Below, in pieces: positions 51,939 to 60,637 of a stretch of DNA of 60,922 bases. This DNA comes from Bacteroidales bacterium. Its GTDB lineage: Bacteria > Bacteroidota > Bacteroidia > Bacteroidales > Muribaculaceae. The translations under genes and the position numbers were made by a program. Location: contig SUXH01000006.1 in NCBI GenBank assembly GCA_015061055.1, forward strand, positions 1 through 60,922. Direction: 5' to 3'. The notes under the pieces were generated by a model. It did no database searches, was not told the DNA's origin, and worked only from the letters and a program-made list of their open reading frames with translations. Positions within the stretch are counted from its first letter, which is position 1. Each line of letters opens with the position of its first letter.

Positions 51939-51977
51939 CAAAGATAATATTAATTTTCATATTATTGTCTATCTTTG
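51939..51977. promoter_or_regulatory. divergent promoter pair, coaW (-) and GNAT gene (+)
   Basis: CAAAGATA at 51939-51946 is the minus-strand TATCTTTG for coaW, and TATCTTTG at 51970-51977 faces right for the GNAT gene. They are only 23 bases apart, so the two promoters probably interfere with each other. Confidence 0.55.
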
Positions 51978-52000
51978 CTGTGTAAACATCAATTAATTGT

Positions 52001-52525
52001 ATGAAACAAGCTATGTTGACCGATGAGAAGCTAATATTGCGGGCGCCTGAAAAGAGCGATTTGGATAAGCTTTATCTGTGGGAGAATGATTGTGAGCAAT
52101 GGAATGTTGGCAATGCTGTTGCACCATATTCTCACAAGCAATTGTGGGATTACATTGAAACTTATGTCGCCGATATATTTGTGAGTCGTCAATTGAGGTT
52201 TGTCATTGAGGAGATAACAACTAAAAAGGCTGTTGGTACGATAGATGTTTTTGATTTTGATCCTGTGAATAGGCATGCTTCATTAGGAATATATATAGAT
52301 GTAGATTCACGAAAGCAAGGATATGCAAAACGGGCATTAACTATGATTTGTCAATATTGTTTAGAGTATATAGGAATGCATACGCTTACAGCAATGACTG
52401 CAGTGAGTAATGAAGACGCTCAAAATCTTTTTAAATCGTGTGGATTCAGTACGTGTGGACGTTTACGCTCGTGGGTGAGATTGGGCGATAAATATGAAGA
52501 TGTGATAATGTTGCAAAGGATGTAA
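52001..52525 (+). CDS. GNAT family N-acetyltransferase (RimJ/RimL-like)
   Basis: 174 residues. LILRAPEKSDLDKLYLWEND at the N-terminus, then GTIDVFDFDPVNRHASLGIYID, the acetyl-CoA motif A segment DSRKQGYAKRAL, and AMTAVSNEDAQNLFKSCGFS. This layout is that of SpeG/RimJ-type enzymes acting on polyamines, protein N-termini or antibiotics. Substrate not deducible. Monocistronic. Confidence 0.88.
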   Translation: MKQAMLTDEKLILRAPEKSDLDKLYLWENDCEQWNVGNAVAPYSHKQLWDYIETYVADIFVSRQLRFVIEEITTKKAVGTIDVFDFDPVNRHASLGIYIDVDSRKQGYAKRALTMICQYCLEYIGMHTLTAMTAVSNEDAQNLFKSCGFSTCGRLRSWVRLGDKYEDVIMLQRM

Positions 52526-52537
52526 CAGAAGCCTAAC

Positions 52538-53140
52538 TTAGTTCAAGTGAGGAGATGATGGGCAATTAAGCCAAAGCCAATACCTATCGTCGAGTGATTT
52601 AACAAAGGTTCGCCAAGTATCATCACCTTCAGTTGCCAGAAGAGTTTTGGGAGAACACATTTCGGCTACAGCCCAATCGAATTGTTTTAATTCATTTTCT
52701 AATTGTCCTTTGTCCCATCCGCTATATCCAAGTACGAATCTTATATTCCCTTCAACAGGTGCTCCTGAATTAATATACTCGATGATAGCATTAAAGTCGC
52801 CACTTACGTATAACCCTTTAGTGACTTCAATAGATTCGGGTATTAGGTTTCCGAGAGTGTGTATATAATACATTTGATTGCAATGTACAGGTCCGCCAAT
52901 ATAGACAGGGATTTCTTCATCGCATTCAATTTCCTCAACAAGTTCATTAAGAGTATATTCCGAGCGAAGATTTGTAATAAATCCCATTGAACCTAAATTA
53001 TCACTATGTTCAATAAGAAAAATCACCGAACGCTTAAATACACTATTTATCATTAAGGGTTCTGCAATAAGAATATTGCCAACTTGTGGTGTAGGTTGGT
53101 CAAACTTTAATTGTATTTTATCGGAGTCAAGAATATCCAT
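52538..53140 (-). CDS. YqgE/AlgH family protein
   Basis: 200 residues from ATG 53140 (MDILDSDKIQLKF), the family's normal length. The frame extends 53 codons further up, but a TATCTTTG box six bases before this ATG decides the start. QVGNILIAEPLM, RSVIFLIEHSDNLGSMGFITN, VYIGGPVHCNQMYYIH and RFVLGYSGWDKGQLENEL are diagnostic. The family is widespread but its biochemical role is unclear (named for an alginate regulator in Pseudomonas). Confidence 0.93.
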   Translation of the reverse strand: MDILDSDKIQLKFDQPTPQVGNILIAEPLMINSVFKRSVIFLIEHSDNLGSMGFITNLRSEYTLNELVEEIECDEEIPVYIGGPVHCNQMYYIHTLGNLIPESIEVTKGLYVSGDFNAIIEYINSGAPVEGNIRFVLGYSGWDKGQLENELKQFDWAVAEMCSPKTLLATEGDDTWRTFVKSLDDRYWLWLNCPSSPHLN

Positions 53141-53146
53141 ATAGTA

Positions 53147-53154
53147 CAAAGATA
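53147..53154 (-). promoter_or_regulatory. -7 box of yqgE (leaderless or nearly so)
   Basis: The minus strand reads TATCTTTG, then TACTAT, then ATG. A transcription start a few bases past the box leaves at most about two leader bases. Confidence 0.55.
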
Positions 53155-53333
53155 CAACAAAGAAACAAAAAATAAACATAGAAAAAGTCTTTTTGTTGCG
53201 ACTAAAAGAATTTTCAAAGTAAATGGATAATTTTAGTGAAATAATGTATGTATCTTTTGAATTTTGTTGTAATTTTGTTTTTATGTTTAATTTTAGCAAT
53301 GTGAAATATAAATAAATCTAAAATAATATAGAA

Positions 53334-56234
53334 ATGAGAAACTTGAAACAAATTGGATTATCGCTTTTTGTCATAATGTTTGGGGTGTCGGTAGCAAGTG
53401 CTGTCGTACCAAATGTTATGAGAAATGTCGACGAAAAGGCGATGAACAAATGGGTTGAAGCTGAGTTTAAGAAAATGAGTAAAGAAGAACGAGTGGCACA
53501 GATGATGGTGATAGGCGTGTCTCCTCGCGAGAAGGGTGAGAAACTCGATTCTTTGAAAAAACTTGTAAAAACCTACAATCTTGGAGGCCTTATTTTCCAT
53601 GAAATGAGTATGAACGACTATGTGTCGCTTTACAATGAGTTCCAAACGCTAGCCCGCACTCCACTTATGATGACCATTGATGGAGAGTGGGGCTTAGGAA
53701 TGCGTCTTGATGGCGTGAGAGATTATCCTCGTAGTATGACACTTGGAGCAATCACTGATAAGTCGTTGATTTATGAATATGGTAAGGAGACCGGTCGCCA
53801 GATGAAAGCAGCCGGAATTCATGTAAACTTTGCTCCAGTGCTTGACGTGAATGATAACCCCAAGAATCCTGTTATCGGTCGTCGTGCTTTTGGTGAAACC
53901 CCTGGTTTTGTAACATCTTATGCTCTCGAATATGCACGTGGTATGGAGGAAGAAGGTGTGTTGTCTACCGGTAAGCATTTCCCGGGACATGGCTCAACTC
54001 ACGATGATTCGCACAAAACTTTACCTACAGTGAGCAAATCGTTGGCGGAGCTTGAAGCGTGTGAGTTGAAACCTTTTGTGGATTATATCGAAGCAGGATA
54101 TGGAGGTATGCTTACAGCTCACTTGAATATACCGGCAATTGATTCGGGAACGCCTACATCATTGAGTGCAAAGGCTGTGAATGACTTGTTGGTGAACAAA
54201 ATGGGCTTTGAAGGCTTGATTTTTACCGATGCTTTGACAATGGAAGGTGCTGTGGTGGAAGGTTCTCGCAGTTTGGCTGCATTGAAGGCAGGAAATGATG
54301 TGTTGCTTATGCCAAAGAATCCACCGGTGGAAATTGCCGCTATTATGGAGGCTGTAAAGAGAGGTGAAGTGTCTCAAAAGCGTATTGACGAAGGATGTAA
54401 AAAGATGTTACGTTATAAGTATGCTCTTGGTGCAAATGAAAAAACTTTTGTAGATATTGCAAAACTTAATGATGCGGCACATTCTCCAGAGGCAAATCTT
54501 CTAAATCGCACTCTAACTGCGGCATCTATTGCAGTGGTTAAGAATGAAGGTGAAGTGCTTCCTGTGAAAGCACTTGATAAGAAGAATATAGCAGTGGTAT
54601 CACTAGGTGATATGGCCGGTGTGACAAGTATGTTTCAAGATCGTTGTGAAATGTATGCAAAGACAGGTAAATTTGCATATATTAAGGGTGCGATGCTTGA
54701 TATTCTTCTTGGTAAGTTGAAAGAATATAATACAGTAATTGTAGGTGTGTATGGTACAGATGAGGATTATGTAAAGGCATTTGATGCAATTGTGGCACAA
54801 TGCGATAATGTTATTCCTGTGTTCTTCTGCCGTTCTTATGATGCTTCTCTTTATAAAACCGGTGTAGCGAAGTGTAATAGTGTAGTTATTGCGTGGAGTG
54901 CAGATGAATTGGCTCAAGACTATGCTGCCCAAACAATTTTTGGCGGTAATGCTGCAAGGGGTACTTCACCAATCACAATAGAAGGTGTTGCAAATGTGGG
55001 TGATGGTGTGAAATATGAAGCAACTCGCTTGGGTTATACAATTCCGGAAGAAGTGGGTGTGAGCAGTGATATGCTTAAGAAAATGGATCGTCTTGCTAAG
55101 CGTTGTTTGCGTGCAGGAGCATTTCCGGGCTGTCAAATCTTGGTAGCTCGTAAGGGTAAAGTAATAGCAAATCTTGCTTATGGTGTGCATGATTATGAAA
55201 CAGGAATACCTGTAACCACCAATACTCTTTATGACCTTGCATCAGTGTCAAAAGCAACAGGTACACTTCCTGGTATTATGAAGGCTTGTGATGACGGTTT
55301 GCTAAATGTAGATGAAAAGATGAGTAAATATGTGCCAGGTATGCGCAGAGCCGATCGCCAAGACTTGACACTACGTGAATTCTTATATCACGAAACCGGT
55401 TATATTCCTTCATTACCTATATATAATATAATGACCGATGAGAATAAGAATTTACGTAGCGATCTTGTGTCAAAAGTGAAAAGCGATAAGTATAGTATTC
55501 AAATAGGTGATAATCTGTGGTTGAGCGAAGCTGCTTATGATACAGTGATGTACAATGCTTATACGATAAAACTTCGTCCGGATAAGAAGATGCGTTATAG
55601 TTGTGTTAACTTCTGCTTGTTGATGGATGCAGAACAGCATGCAACAGGTATTCGTCACGATGAATATGTGACAAAGAATTTCTATGCACCACTTGGGGCA
55701 TGGCATACAACTTATCGTCCTCTAGACAAATTCCAACGTTGTGAAGTCGCTCCAACTGAGTATGATGCTTATATGCGTATGGAAAAAGTGTGGGGATATG
55801 TTCACGATGAAACAAATGCATTCTCAGGCGGTATTGCCGGAAATGCAGGTTTGTTCTCTAATGCAAACGACCTTGCAAAACTATGCCAAATGTGGCTAAA
55901 TGGAGGAGTCTATGGTGGCGAACGTTATTTGAGTGAGGCAACTACTAAGCAGTTTACTGAAGAACGAAGCCCAAATTCTCGTCGTGGTCTGGGATTTGAT
56001 AGAGCTCCAAATAAGGAAGGTCAAGGTTCGCCCACTTGTGATGAAGCACCGGCTGAAACTTATGGTCACTTAGGTTTTACGGGAACAGTGTTCTGGGTGG
56101 ACCCTACAAATGACGTAGCATTTATTTTCTTGTGCAATCGAGTAAATCCTACTCGAAACAATAAAGCATTCAGTTCGATCGATATTCGTCCGGCGATGTT
56201 CCGCTTCTTCTATGAGTCGTTGTTAGAAAAATAG
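53334..56234 (+). CDS. GH3 beta-N-acetylhexosaminidase-like / class C beta-lactamase-like fusion
   Basis: 966 residues. Signal peptide MRNLKQIGLSLFVIMFGVSVASA. Residues about 40-370 are a GH3 domain of NagZ type: KHFPGHGSTHDDSH (from K214) and the nucleophile D299 in FTDALTMEG. A GH3 C-terminal-like domain follows (about 390-560). Residues about 585-966 are a serine beta-lactamase/transpeptidase-like domain with S637 in SVSK and a HLGFTGT motif at H912. Such fusions occur in Bacteroidota and probably act on peptidoglycan fragments in the periplasm, pairing sugar removal with peptide or ester hydrolysis. Confirmed activity is unknown. Confidence 0.9.
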   Translation: MRNLKQIGLSLFVIMFGVSVASAVVPNVMRNVDEKAMNKWVEAEFKKMSKEERVAQMMVIGVSPREKGEKLDSLKKLVKTYNLGGLIFHEMSMNDYVSLYNEFQTLARTPLMMTIDGEWGLGMRLDGVRDYPRSMTLGAITDKSLIYEYGKETGRQMKAAGIHVNFAPVLDVNDNPKNPVIGRRAFGETPGFVTSYALEYARGMEEEGVLSTGKHFPGHGSTHDDSHKTLPTVSKSLAELEACELKPFVDYIEAGYGGMLTAHLNIPAIDSGTPTSLSAKAVNDLLVNKMGFEGLIFTDALTMEGAVVEGSRSLAALKAGNDVLLMPKNPPVEIAAIMEAVKRGEVSQKRIDEGCKKMLRYKYALGANEKTFVDIAKLNDAAHSPEANLLNRTLTAASIAVVKNEGEVLPVKALDKKNIAVVSLGDMAGVTSMFQDRCEMYAKTGKFAYIKGAMLDILLGKLKEYNTVIVGVYGTDEDYVKAFDAIVAQCDNVIPVFFCRSYDASLYKTGVAKCNSVVIAWSADELAQDYAAQTIFGGNAARGTSPITIEGVANVGDGVKYEATRLGYTIPEEVGVSSDMLKKMDRLAKRCLRAGAFPGCQILVARKGKVIANLAYGVHDYETGIPVTTNTLYDLASVSKATGTLPGIMKACDDGLLNVDEKMSKYVPGMRRADRQDLTLREFLYHETGYIPSLPIYNIMTDENKNLRSDLVSKVKSDKYSIQIGDNLWLSEAAYDTVMYNAYTIKLRPDKKMRYSCVNFCLLMDAEQHATGIRHDEYVTKNFYAPLGAWHTTYRPLDKFQRCEVAPTEYDAYMRMEKVWGYVHDETNAFSGGIAGNAGLFSNANDLAKLCQMWLNGGVYGGERYLSEATTKQFTEERSPNSRRGLGFDRAPNKEGQGSPTCDEAPAETYGHLGFTGTVFWVDPTNDVAFIFLCNRVNPTRNNKAFSSIDIRPAMFRFFYESLLEK

Positions 56235-56300
56235 GCGAAAAAGTTGCAAATAGAAAATTAATAATGGTTTTTTGTTGAATAATTTAAGTAAAAATGATAA

Positions 56301-56347
56301 AAATGTGCAAAAATGTTAGTTTTGCACATTTTTTTGTGTTATATTTG
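56301..56347 (+). promoter_or_regulatory. GH3 terminator followed by gdhA promoter box
   Basis: AAATGTGCAAAA (56301-56312) pairs perfectly with TTTTGCACATTT (56320-56331), followed by TTTT: a terminator for the GH3 fusion gene. Immediately after it, TATATTTG (56340-56347) is the -7 box of gdhA, 37 bases before its ATG. Confidence 0.65.
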
Positions 56348-56384
56348 CGACATCAATAACGTTTACGATAAAAAAGATTGAAAA

Positions 56385-57719
56385 ATGAAAGCATCTGAAG
56401 TATTAAACGATTTAAAAAGAAGATTTCCTAATGAACCTGAATATTTGCAGGCAGTAGAGGAAGTGATAACTACAATCGAAGATGAGTATAATAAACATCC
56501 GGAATTTGAACGCTACAATCTTATAGAAAGACTATGCTTGCCCGACCGCATTTTCTCGTTTCGCATATCTTGGGTAGACGATAAAGGCAAGGTGCAAAAC
56601 AATATGGGCTATCGTATTCAACATAATAATGCAATAGGCCCTTATAAAGGAGGTATTCGTTTTCATGCTTCGGTAAACCAATCAATATTGAAGTTCCTGG
56701 CATTTGAGCAAACATTCAAAAACTCATTAACAACTCTTCCTATGGGTGGAGGTAAAGGTGGTTCGGATTTCAATCCTAAAGGTAAGAGTGATATGGAAGT
56801 GATGCGATTCTGTCAAGCATATGTAGCTGAATTATGGCGTCACATTGGTGCTGATACCGATGTTCCTGCCGGTGATATCGGTGTAGGTGGTCGTGAAGTG
56901 GGCTATATGTATGGCTATTATAAGAAAATGGCACGTGAGAATACCGGAACTTTCACAGGTAAGGGTCTCGAGTTTGGAGGTTCACTTGTTCGTCCTGAAG
57001 CTACAGGTTATGGTAATGTGTATTTCCTATTGAATATGCTTGCTACTCGTGGTATCGATATTAAGGGTAAGAAAGTTGCAATATCAGGTTCGGGTAACGT
57101 GGCAACTTACACAGCTAAGAAACTGTTGTCGCTTGGAGCGAAGGTGGTAACTATGAGCGACTCTAATGGTACAATCTATGTGCCGGAAGGTATCAGTGAA
57201 GAACAACTTGATTATATCTTCAAGCTAAAGAATATCTATCGTGGAAGAATAAAGGAATTTGCCGAAGAATATGACTGCGAATACTTTGATGGCGAACGTC
57301 CATGGAAGGTGAAGTGTGATATCGCAATGCCAAGTGCTACTCAAAACGAATTAGATGGAGACGATGCAAAGATGCTTCTTGAAAATGGCGTAATCGCAGT
57401 GAGTGAAGGAGCTAATATGCCATCAACTCCTGATGCAGTGCGTCAATTCTTGGAAGCTAAGATTCTATATGCTCCCGGTAAGGCTGCAAATGCCGGTGGT
57501 GTATCGGTTTCAGGACTTGAAATGTCGCAAAATTCTCAAAAATTCTCATGGAGTGCTGAAGATGTTGATGCGAAGCTACAAAGCATAATGAAGAATATTC
57601 ACGAACAATGCGTGAAATATGGTGCTGAAGCTGATGGTACAGTGAACTATGTAAAGGGTGCAAATGTGGCAGGCTTTATGAAGGTTGCGAAAGCAATGAT
57701 GGCACAAGGTATCATTTAA
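56385..57719 (+). CDS. gdhA: glutamate dehydrogenase (NADP-type)
   Basis: 444 residues, the size of hexameric NADP-dependent enzymes. GPYKGGIRFHASVNQS, the catalytic lysine K124 in PMGGGKGGSDF, PAGDIGVGGREVGYM, and the Rossmann motif GSGNVATYTAKKL. It interconverts 2-oxoglutarate plus ammonium and glutamate, the main ammonium-assimilation route in gut Bacteroidales. NADP rather than NAD preference is inferred from family resemblance. Own promoter and terminator. Confidence 0.95.
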   Translation: MKASEVLNDLKRRFPNEPEYLQAVEEVITTIEDEYNKHPEFERYNLIERLCLPDRIFSFRISWVDDKGKVQNNMGYRIQHNNAIGPYKGGIRFHASVNQSILKFLAFEQTFKNSLTTLPMGGGKGGSDFNPKGKSDMEVMRFCQAYVAELWRHIGADTDVPAGDIGVGGREVGYMYGYYKKMARENTGTFTGKGLEFGGSLVRPEATGYGNVYFLLNMLATRGIDIKGKKVAISGSGNVATYTAKKLLSLGAKVVTMSDSNGTIYVPEGISEEQLDYIFKLKNIYRGRIKEFAEEYDCEYFDGERPWKVKCDIAMPSATQNELDGDDAKMLLENGVIAVSEGANMPSTPDAVRQFLEAKILYAPGKAANAGGVSVSGLEMSQNSQKFSWSAEDVDAKLQSIMKNIHEQCVKYGAEADGTVNYVKGANVAGFMKVAKAMMAQGII

Positions 57720-57737
57720 AGACAATAGATAAGAAAG

Positions 57738-57777
57738 AAAATGCGCTGTTCTCAAATGTGGGAGCAGCGCATTTTTT
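57738..57777 (+). terminator. terminator of gdhA
   Basis: AAATGCGCTG pairs with CAGCGCATTT and TTTTT follows. On the other strand it may also stop the C10 peptidase gene, which ends at 57785. Confidence 0.8.
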
Positions 57778-57784
57778 ATAGATA

Positions 57785-59392
57785 TCAATAATCATCAAAA
57801 TCGGGAATTTCTATTGGAGGTTCAGTTGTGCCGAGGGGTTTAAATGAATTCTCGTTGTGTTCGAAATATTCGGCAGAGATAGAATACGTGCTGTTTTTTA
57901 GATTAATTGCTTTGTTTGGTATTGTGATGTGAAAGTCTACCTCAGTGCCTGAATAAACAGAAGCCATCATATCGAAAATATGGGTTTTGCCATCAATGGT
58001 TATATTTAGTCTTAATCTGTTCTCGAAATTGTTTTCCGAAGGATTTTTTAATGCCAAGCGAAAACTTGTTCCGTTTGACTCGGGAACCTTAACTTCTTCA
58101 ATAGGTTCACGCAAATATATGCGAGAAGGGAGAGTTCTATTCGGTGGAAGTGTGAGATGAATCTGATTGTCGTCAACTCTCATTTTTATAACAGTAGGCA
58201 AACACTCGATAGGCTTTTCCCAATTGGTATAAGTGGAATTGCGAGAAATGAGATACATTTCATATTCTCCATTTTCAAGATAGTCGGGTAAAATGAATCG
58301 CTGTGTTAAGTTGCTTTCCCCGATTCGTGCTAATTTGATAGCGTTAATGTCAAGGATAGTATATAATTCAGAGTCTTTATACACGCCTAAAGAGAATTGA
58401 ACGGTTTCGTTAAAGATATTATAGTTCTCAATATGTGTGCTAAAGACAAATGAACTGTTTTTGTCGAAAGACCATTCGCTTTGATATGGATTGTGATTTA
58501 TTACGATAGGTGATGTAATCATTAAAGAACGATTCTTATAAATAGTGTCGCTTTCGCTTTGAATGAAATCGGTAATCATTCGTTGGGAATTGGAATAACA
58601 ATAGTGTTCATTTCCGGGGAATTTATAGGAATGATTGTTTAAGATATTTATATTGGTAAATTTATCGCCATTTCCACCATATCCAAAGTTAACGTGATAT
58701 TCACCATCTTTATTCACTCCATCAATTATGAAGGCATGACCATATCTACGGTTGTTTCCATTCTCTCCTATGAAATTATGGTGAGCCGCGTAATAGACAG
58801 GTTTATTATTCTTGAGTTGTTCGTCTATTAAGTTTTTCCATTCTTCGGTTGTGTAATGGACGCGATGTCGCACTACTGCCTTTGGAGAAAGGTGTAAGTG
58901 GTGATGTAATCCCCATAGAGTAATGCCATTAGTAGTTGTTGAACTACCTCCGTCGTTATAGTGAGTGTGCATAGCTACACTAACTTGCGAAAGAAACTCT
59001 GCCACAGCTTTGGCTTGAAGTTTTGAATAGTCGCGTTTACCTTTAGAAAAGGTGTAAATGTTTTTAATATATCCCCAATTAAACTTCAATTCATCAAAGT
59101 GTTTGATGATAAGCATTGAATCGTGTCTGTTAGATTTGCTATAACTATAATAAGCTTTCGTCCCAAATGCGTGGTCGAGTGTGCGATGATAATTAAGGAT
59201 TTGCCCGGCAGCTACAGCTCCACAGCCGGGAGGCGTTTTTTGATTTTTGTTTCCCCAAGGGCAAGCTTCATTGAATGGTTGATGCTGATGCCAATTAGAA
59301 CGAATCATAGGCTTTATGTCGAGAGTTTCTTGTGCCTGTGAGGTAAAGAAACATAATGTTGTTGCAATTATGGAGAATATTGTAAGACGCAT
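57785..59392 (-). CDS. C10 (streptopain) family cysteine peptidase, no propeptide
   Basis: 535 residues. Signal peptide MRLTIFSIIATTLCFFTSQA. The C10 catalytic segment begins almost at once: IRSNWHQHQPFNEACPWG, then C57 in PPGCGAVAAGQI. The catalytic histidine is H219 in YGHAFIIDG, followed by HVNFGYGG. Streptopain and related enzymes normally carry an inhibitory propeptide of about 100 residues before this point; none is visible. The C-terminal half (about 275-535) is beta-rich and unassigned, ending in IEIPDFDDY without a T9SS sorting signature. Monocistronic. Confidence 0.85.
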   Translation of the reverse strand: MRLTIFSIIATTLCFFTSQAQETLDIKPMIRSNWHQHQPFNEACPWGNKNQKTPPGCGAVAAGQILNYHRTLDHAFGTKAYYSYSKSNRHDSMLIIKHFDELKFNWGYIKNIYTFSKGKRDYSKLQAKAVAEFLSQVSVAMHTHYNDGGSSTTTNGITLWGLHHHLHLSPKAVVRHRVHYTTEEWKNLIDEQLKNNKPVYYAAHHNFIGENGNNRRYGHAFIIDGVNKDGEYHVNFGYGGNGDKFTNINILNNHSYKFPGNEHYCYSNSQRMITDFIQSESDTIYKNRSLMITSPIVINHNPYQSEWSFDKNSSFVFSTHIENYNIFNETVQFSLGVYKDSELYTILDINAIKLARIGESNLTQRFILPDYLENGEYEMYLISRNSTYTNWEKPIECLPTVIKMRVDDNQIHLTLPPNRTLPSRIYLREPIEEVKVPESNGTSFRLALKNPSENNFENRLRLNITIDGKTHIFDMMASVYSGTEVDFHITIPNKAINLKNSTYSISAEYFEHNENSFKPLGTTEPPIEIPDFDDY

Positions 59393-59507
59393 AAAATATA
59401 AAATGATTAATTGCTTGATTTTTTACAAAAATACTAAAATATTGAAGTTGGAGGAAATATGAGATAAAAAAACAATAAATGTGGAATGAAAATTCAAATT
59501 GCTTGTG

Positions 59508-59515
59508 TATCTTTG
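59508..59515 (+). promoter_or_regulatory. -7 box of the TlpA-like gene
   Basis: TATCTTTG, 38 bases before the ATG at 59554. No TTTG -33 element is visible at normal spacing. Confidence 0.5.
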
Positions 59516-59553
59516 TAGCTTAGGAAATTATTAACAAAAAATATAGATAGAAA

Positions 59554-60552
59554 ATGAAAAAATTATTAATGGGTGCATTGGTGGCATTGACAATGGTATC
59601 ATGTGCCGACAACAAGTATTCGGTTACTGCAGTTTTCTCAAACTCTGACAATGATGGGGAAATGGTGTATCTGACTAACTACGACACCGGTGATACAGTG
59701 AGTAGTGCAGAAGTGAAAAACAAGTGTGTGCGTTTTGAAGGTGTAGTTGATACTCCTTATGTGGCTCGCTTGGCTATGAAAAAGGGTAGAGTGCAGTTTG
59801 TTGTAGAGCCGGGTGAAATCACAATCGATACTATTGGTAATGCATCAGGTACTCCAAGTAATGTGGCATTAGAAGAAATGAGTGCAAACCTTAAGGCTGT
59901 GTTGAAAGATACAACTCTAAAGGGTGAAGCTCAAATGGAAGCATACTTGAAAGTGCTTGATGAAGCTTATGAAGCAAACAAAGAAAATCCAGTAGGATAC
60001 TATGCGTTTGTACAAGGTATGTTCTATAAATATGAAAACAAGGCTCAATTGGATTCAGCTCTTGCTCTTGCTCCTGCTAACTATAAGGAATATAATCGCA
60101 TTGCATATCAAGTAAAAGCTTTCAATCAACAAGAACTTACTGCTGAAGGCAAGATGTTCACAGACTTCATAGTGGAAGCTACCGGCGAAAAACTTTCTGA
60201 CTTTGTAGGTAAAGGTAATTATGTGTTGGTTGACTTCTGGGCAAGTTGGTGTGGTCCTTGTCGTCGTGAAATCCCTGTAATCAAGAGTATTCTTGAAAAG
60301 CATAGCAAGAAAGGTCTTACAGTGCTTGGTGTAGCAGTGTGGGATAAACTTGAAGATACAAAGCAAGCTATGGAAGATCTATCAATCGAATGGCCGGTGA
60401 TGCTTGATGCAAAATCAGTTCCAACTGACCTTTATGGAATTACGGGAATACCTCATATTATTCTTTTCGCTCCCGATGGAACAATCGTATCACGTGGTTT
60501 GCAAGGTAAAGCACTTGTTGAAGCTGTAGATGCAGAATTGGAAAAGAAATAA
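59554..60552 (+). CDS. TlpA-like thioredoxin-family lipoprotein (DUF4369 N-terminal domain)
   Basis: 332 residues. Lipoprotein signal MKKLLMGALVALTMVSC (acylated C17). Residues about 20-120 fit a DUF4369 beta domain (VTAVFSNSDNDGEMVYLTNY). A helical linker leads to a thioredoxin fold with VDFWASWCGPCRREIP (C233 and C236) and the cis-Pro in GITGIPHIILF. In Bacteroidota such proteins act as envelope disulfide reductases or oxidases. Targets unknown. It contrasts with the CxxC-less protein at 6419-7591. Confidence 0.9.
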   Translation: MKKLLMGALVALTMVSCADNKYSVTAVFSNSDNDGEMVYLTNYDTGDTVSSAEVKNKCVRFEGVVDTPYVARLAMKKGRVQFVVEPGEITIDTIGNASGTPSNVALEEMSANLKAVLKDTTLKGEAQMEAYLKVLDEAYEANKENPVGYYAFVQGMFYKYENKAQLDSALALAPANYKEYNRIAYQVKAFNQQELTAEGKMFTDFIVEATGEKLSDFVGKGNYVLVDFWASWCGPCRREIPVIKSILEKHSKKGLTVLGVAVWDKLEDTKQAMEDLSIEWPVMLDAKSVPTDLYGITGIPHIILFAPDGTIVSRGLQGKALVEAVDAELEKK

Positions 60553-60570
60553 CCAAACATAAAATTAATG

Positions 60571-60606
60571 AAAAAGACTGCAAACCGTATGGATTGCAGT
60601 CTTTTT
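60571..60606 (+). terminator. terminator of the TlpA-like gene
   Basis: AAAAAGACTGCAA and TTGCAGTCTTTTT pair perfectly around a ten-base loop. It can act on both strands, also ending the minus-strand RNase gene at 60638. Confidence 0.85.
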
Positions 60607-60637
60607 GGTAATGTAAAGAAGAAAATGTGTTATCGTT

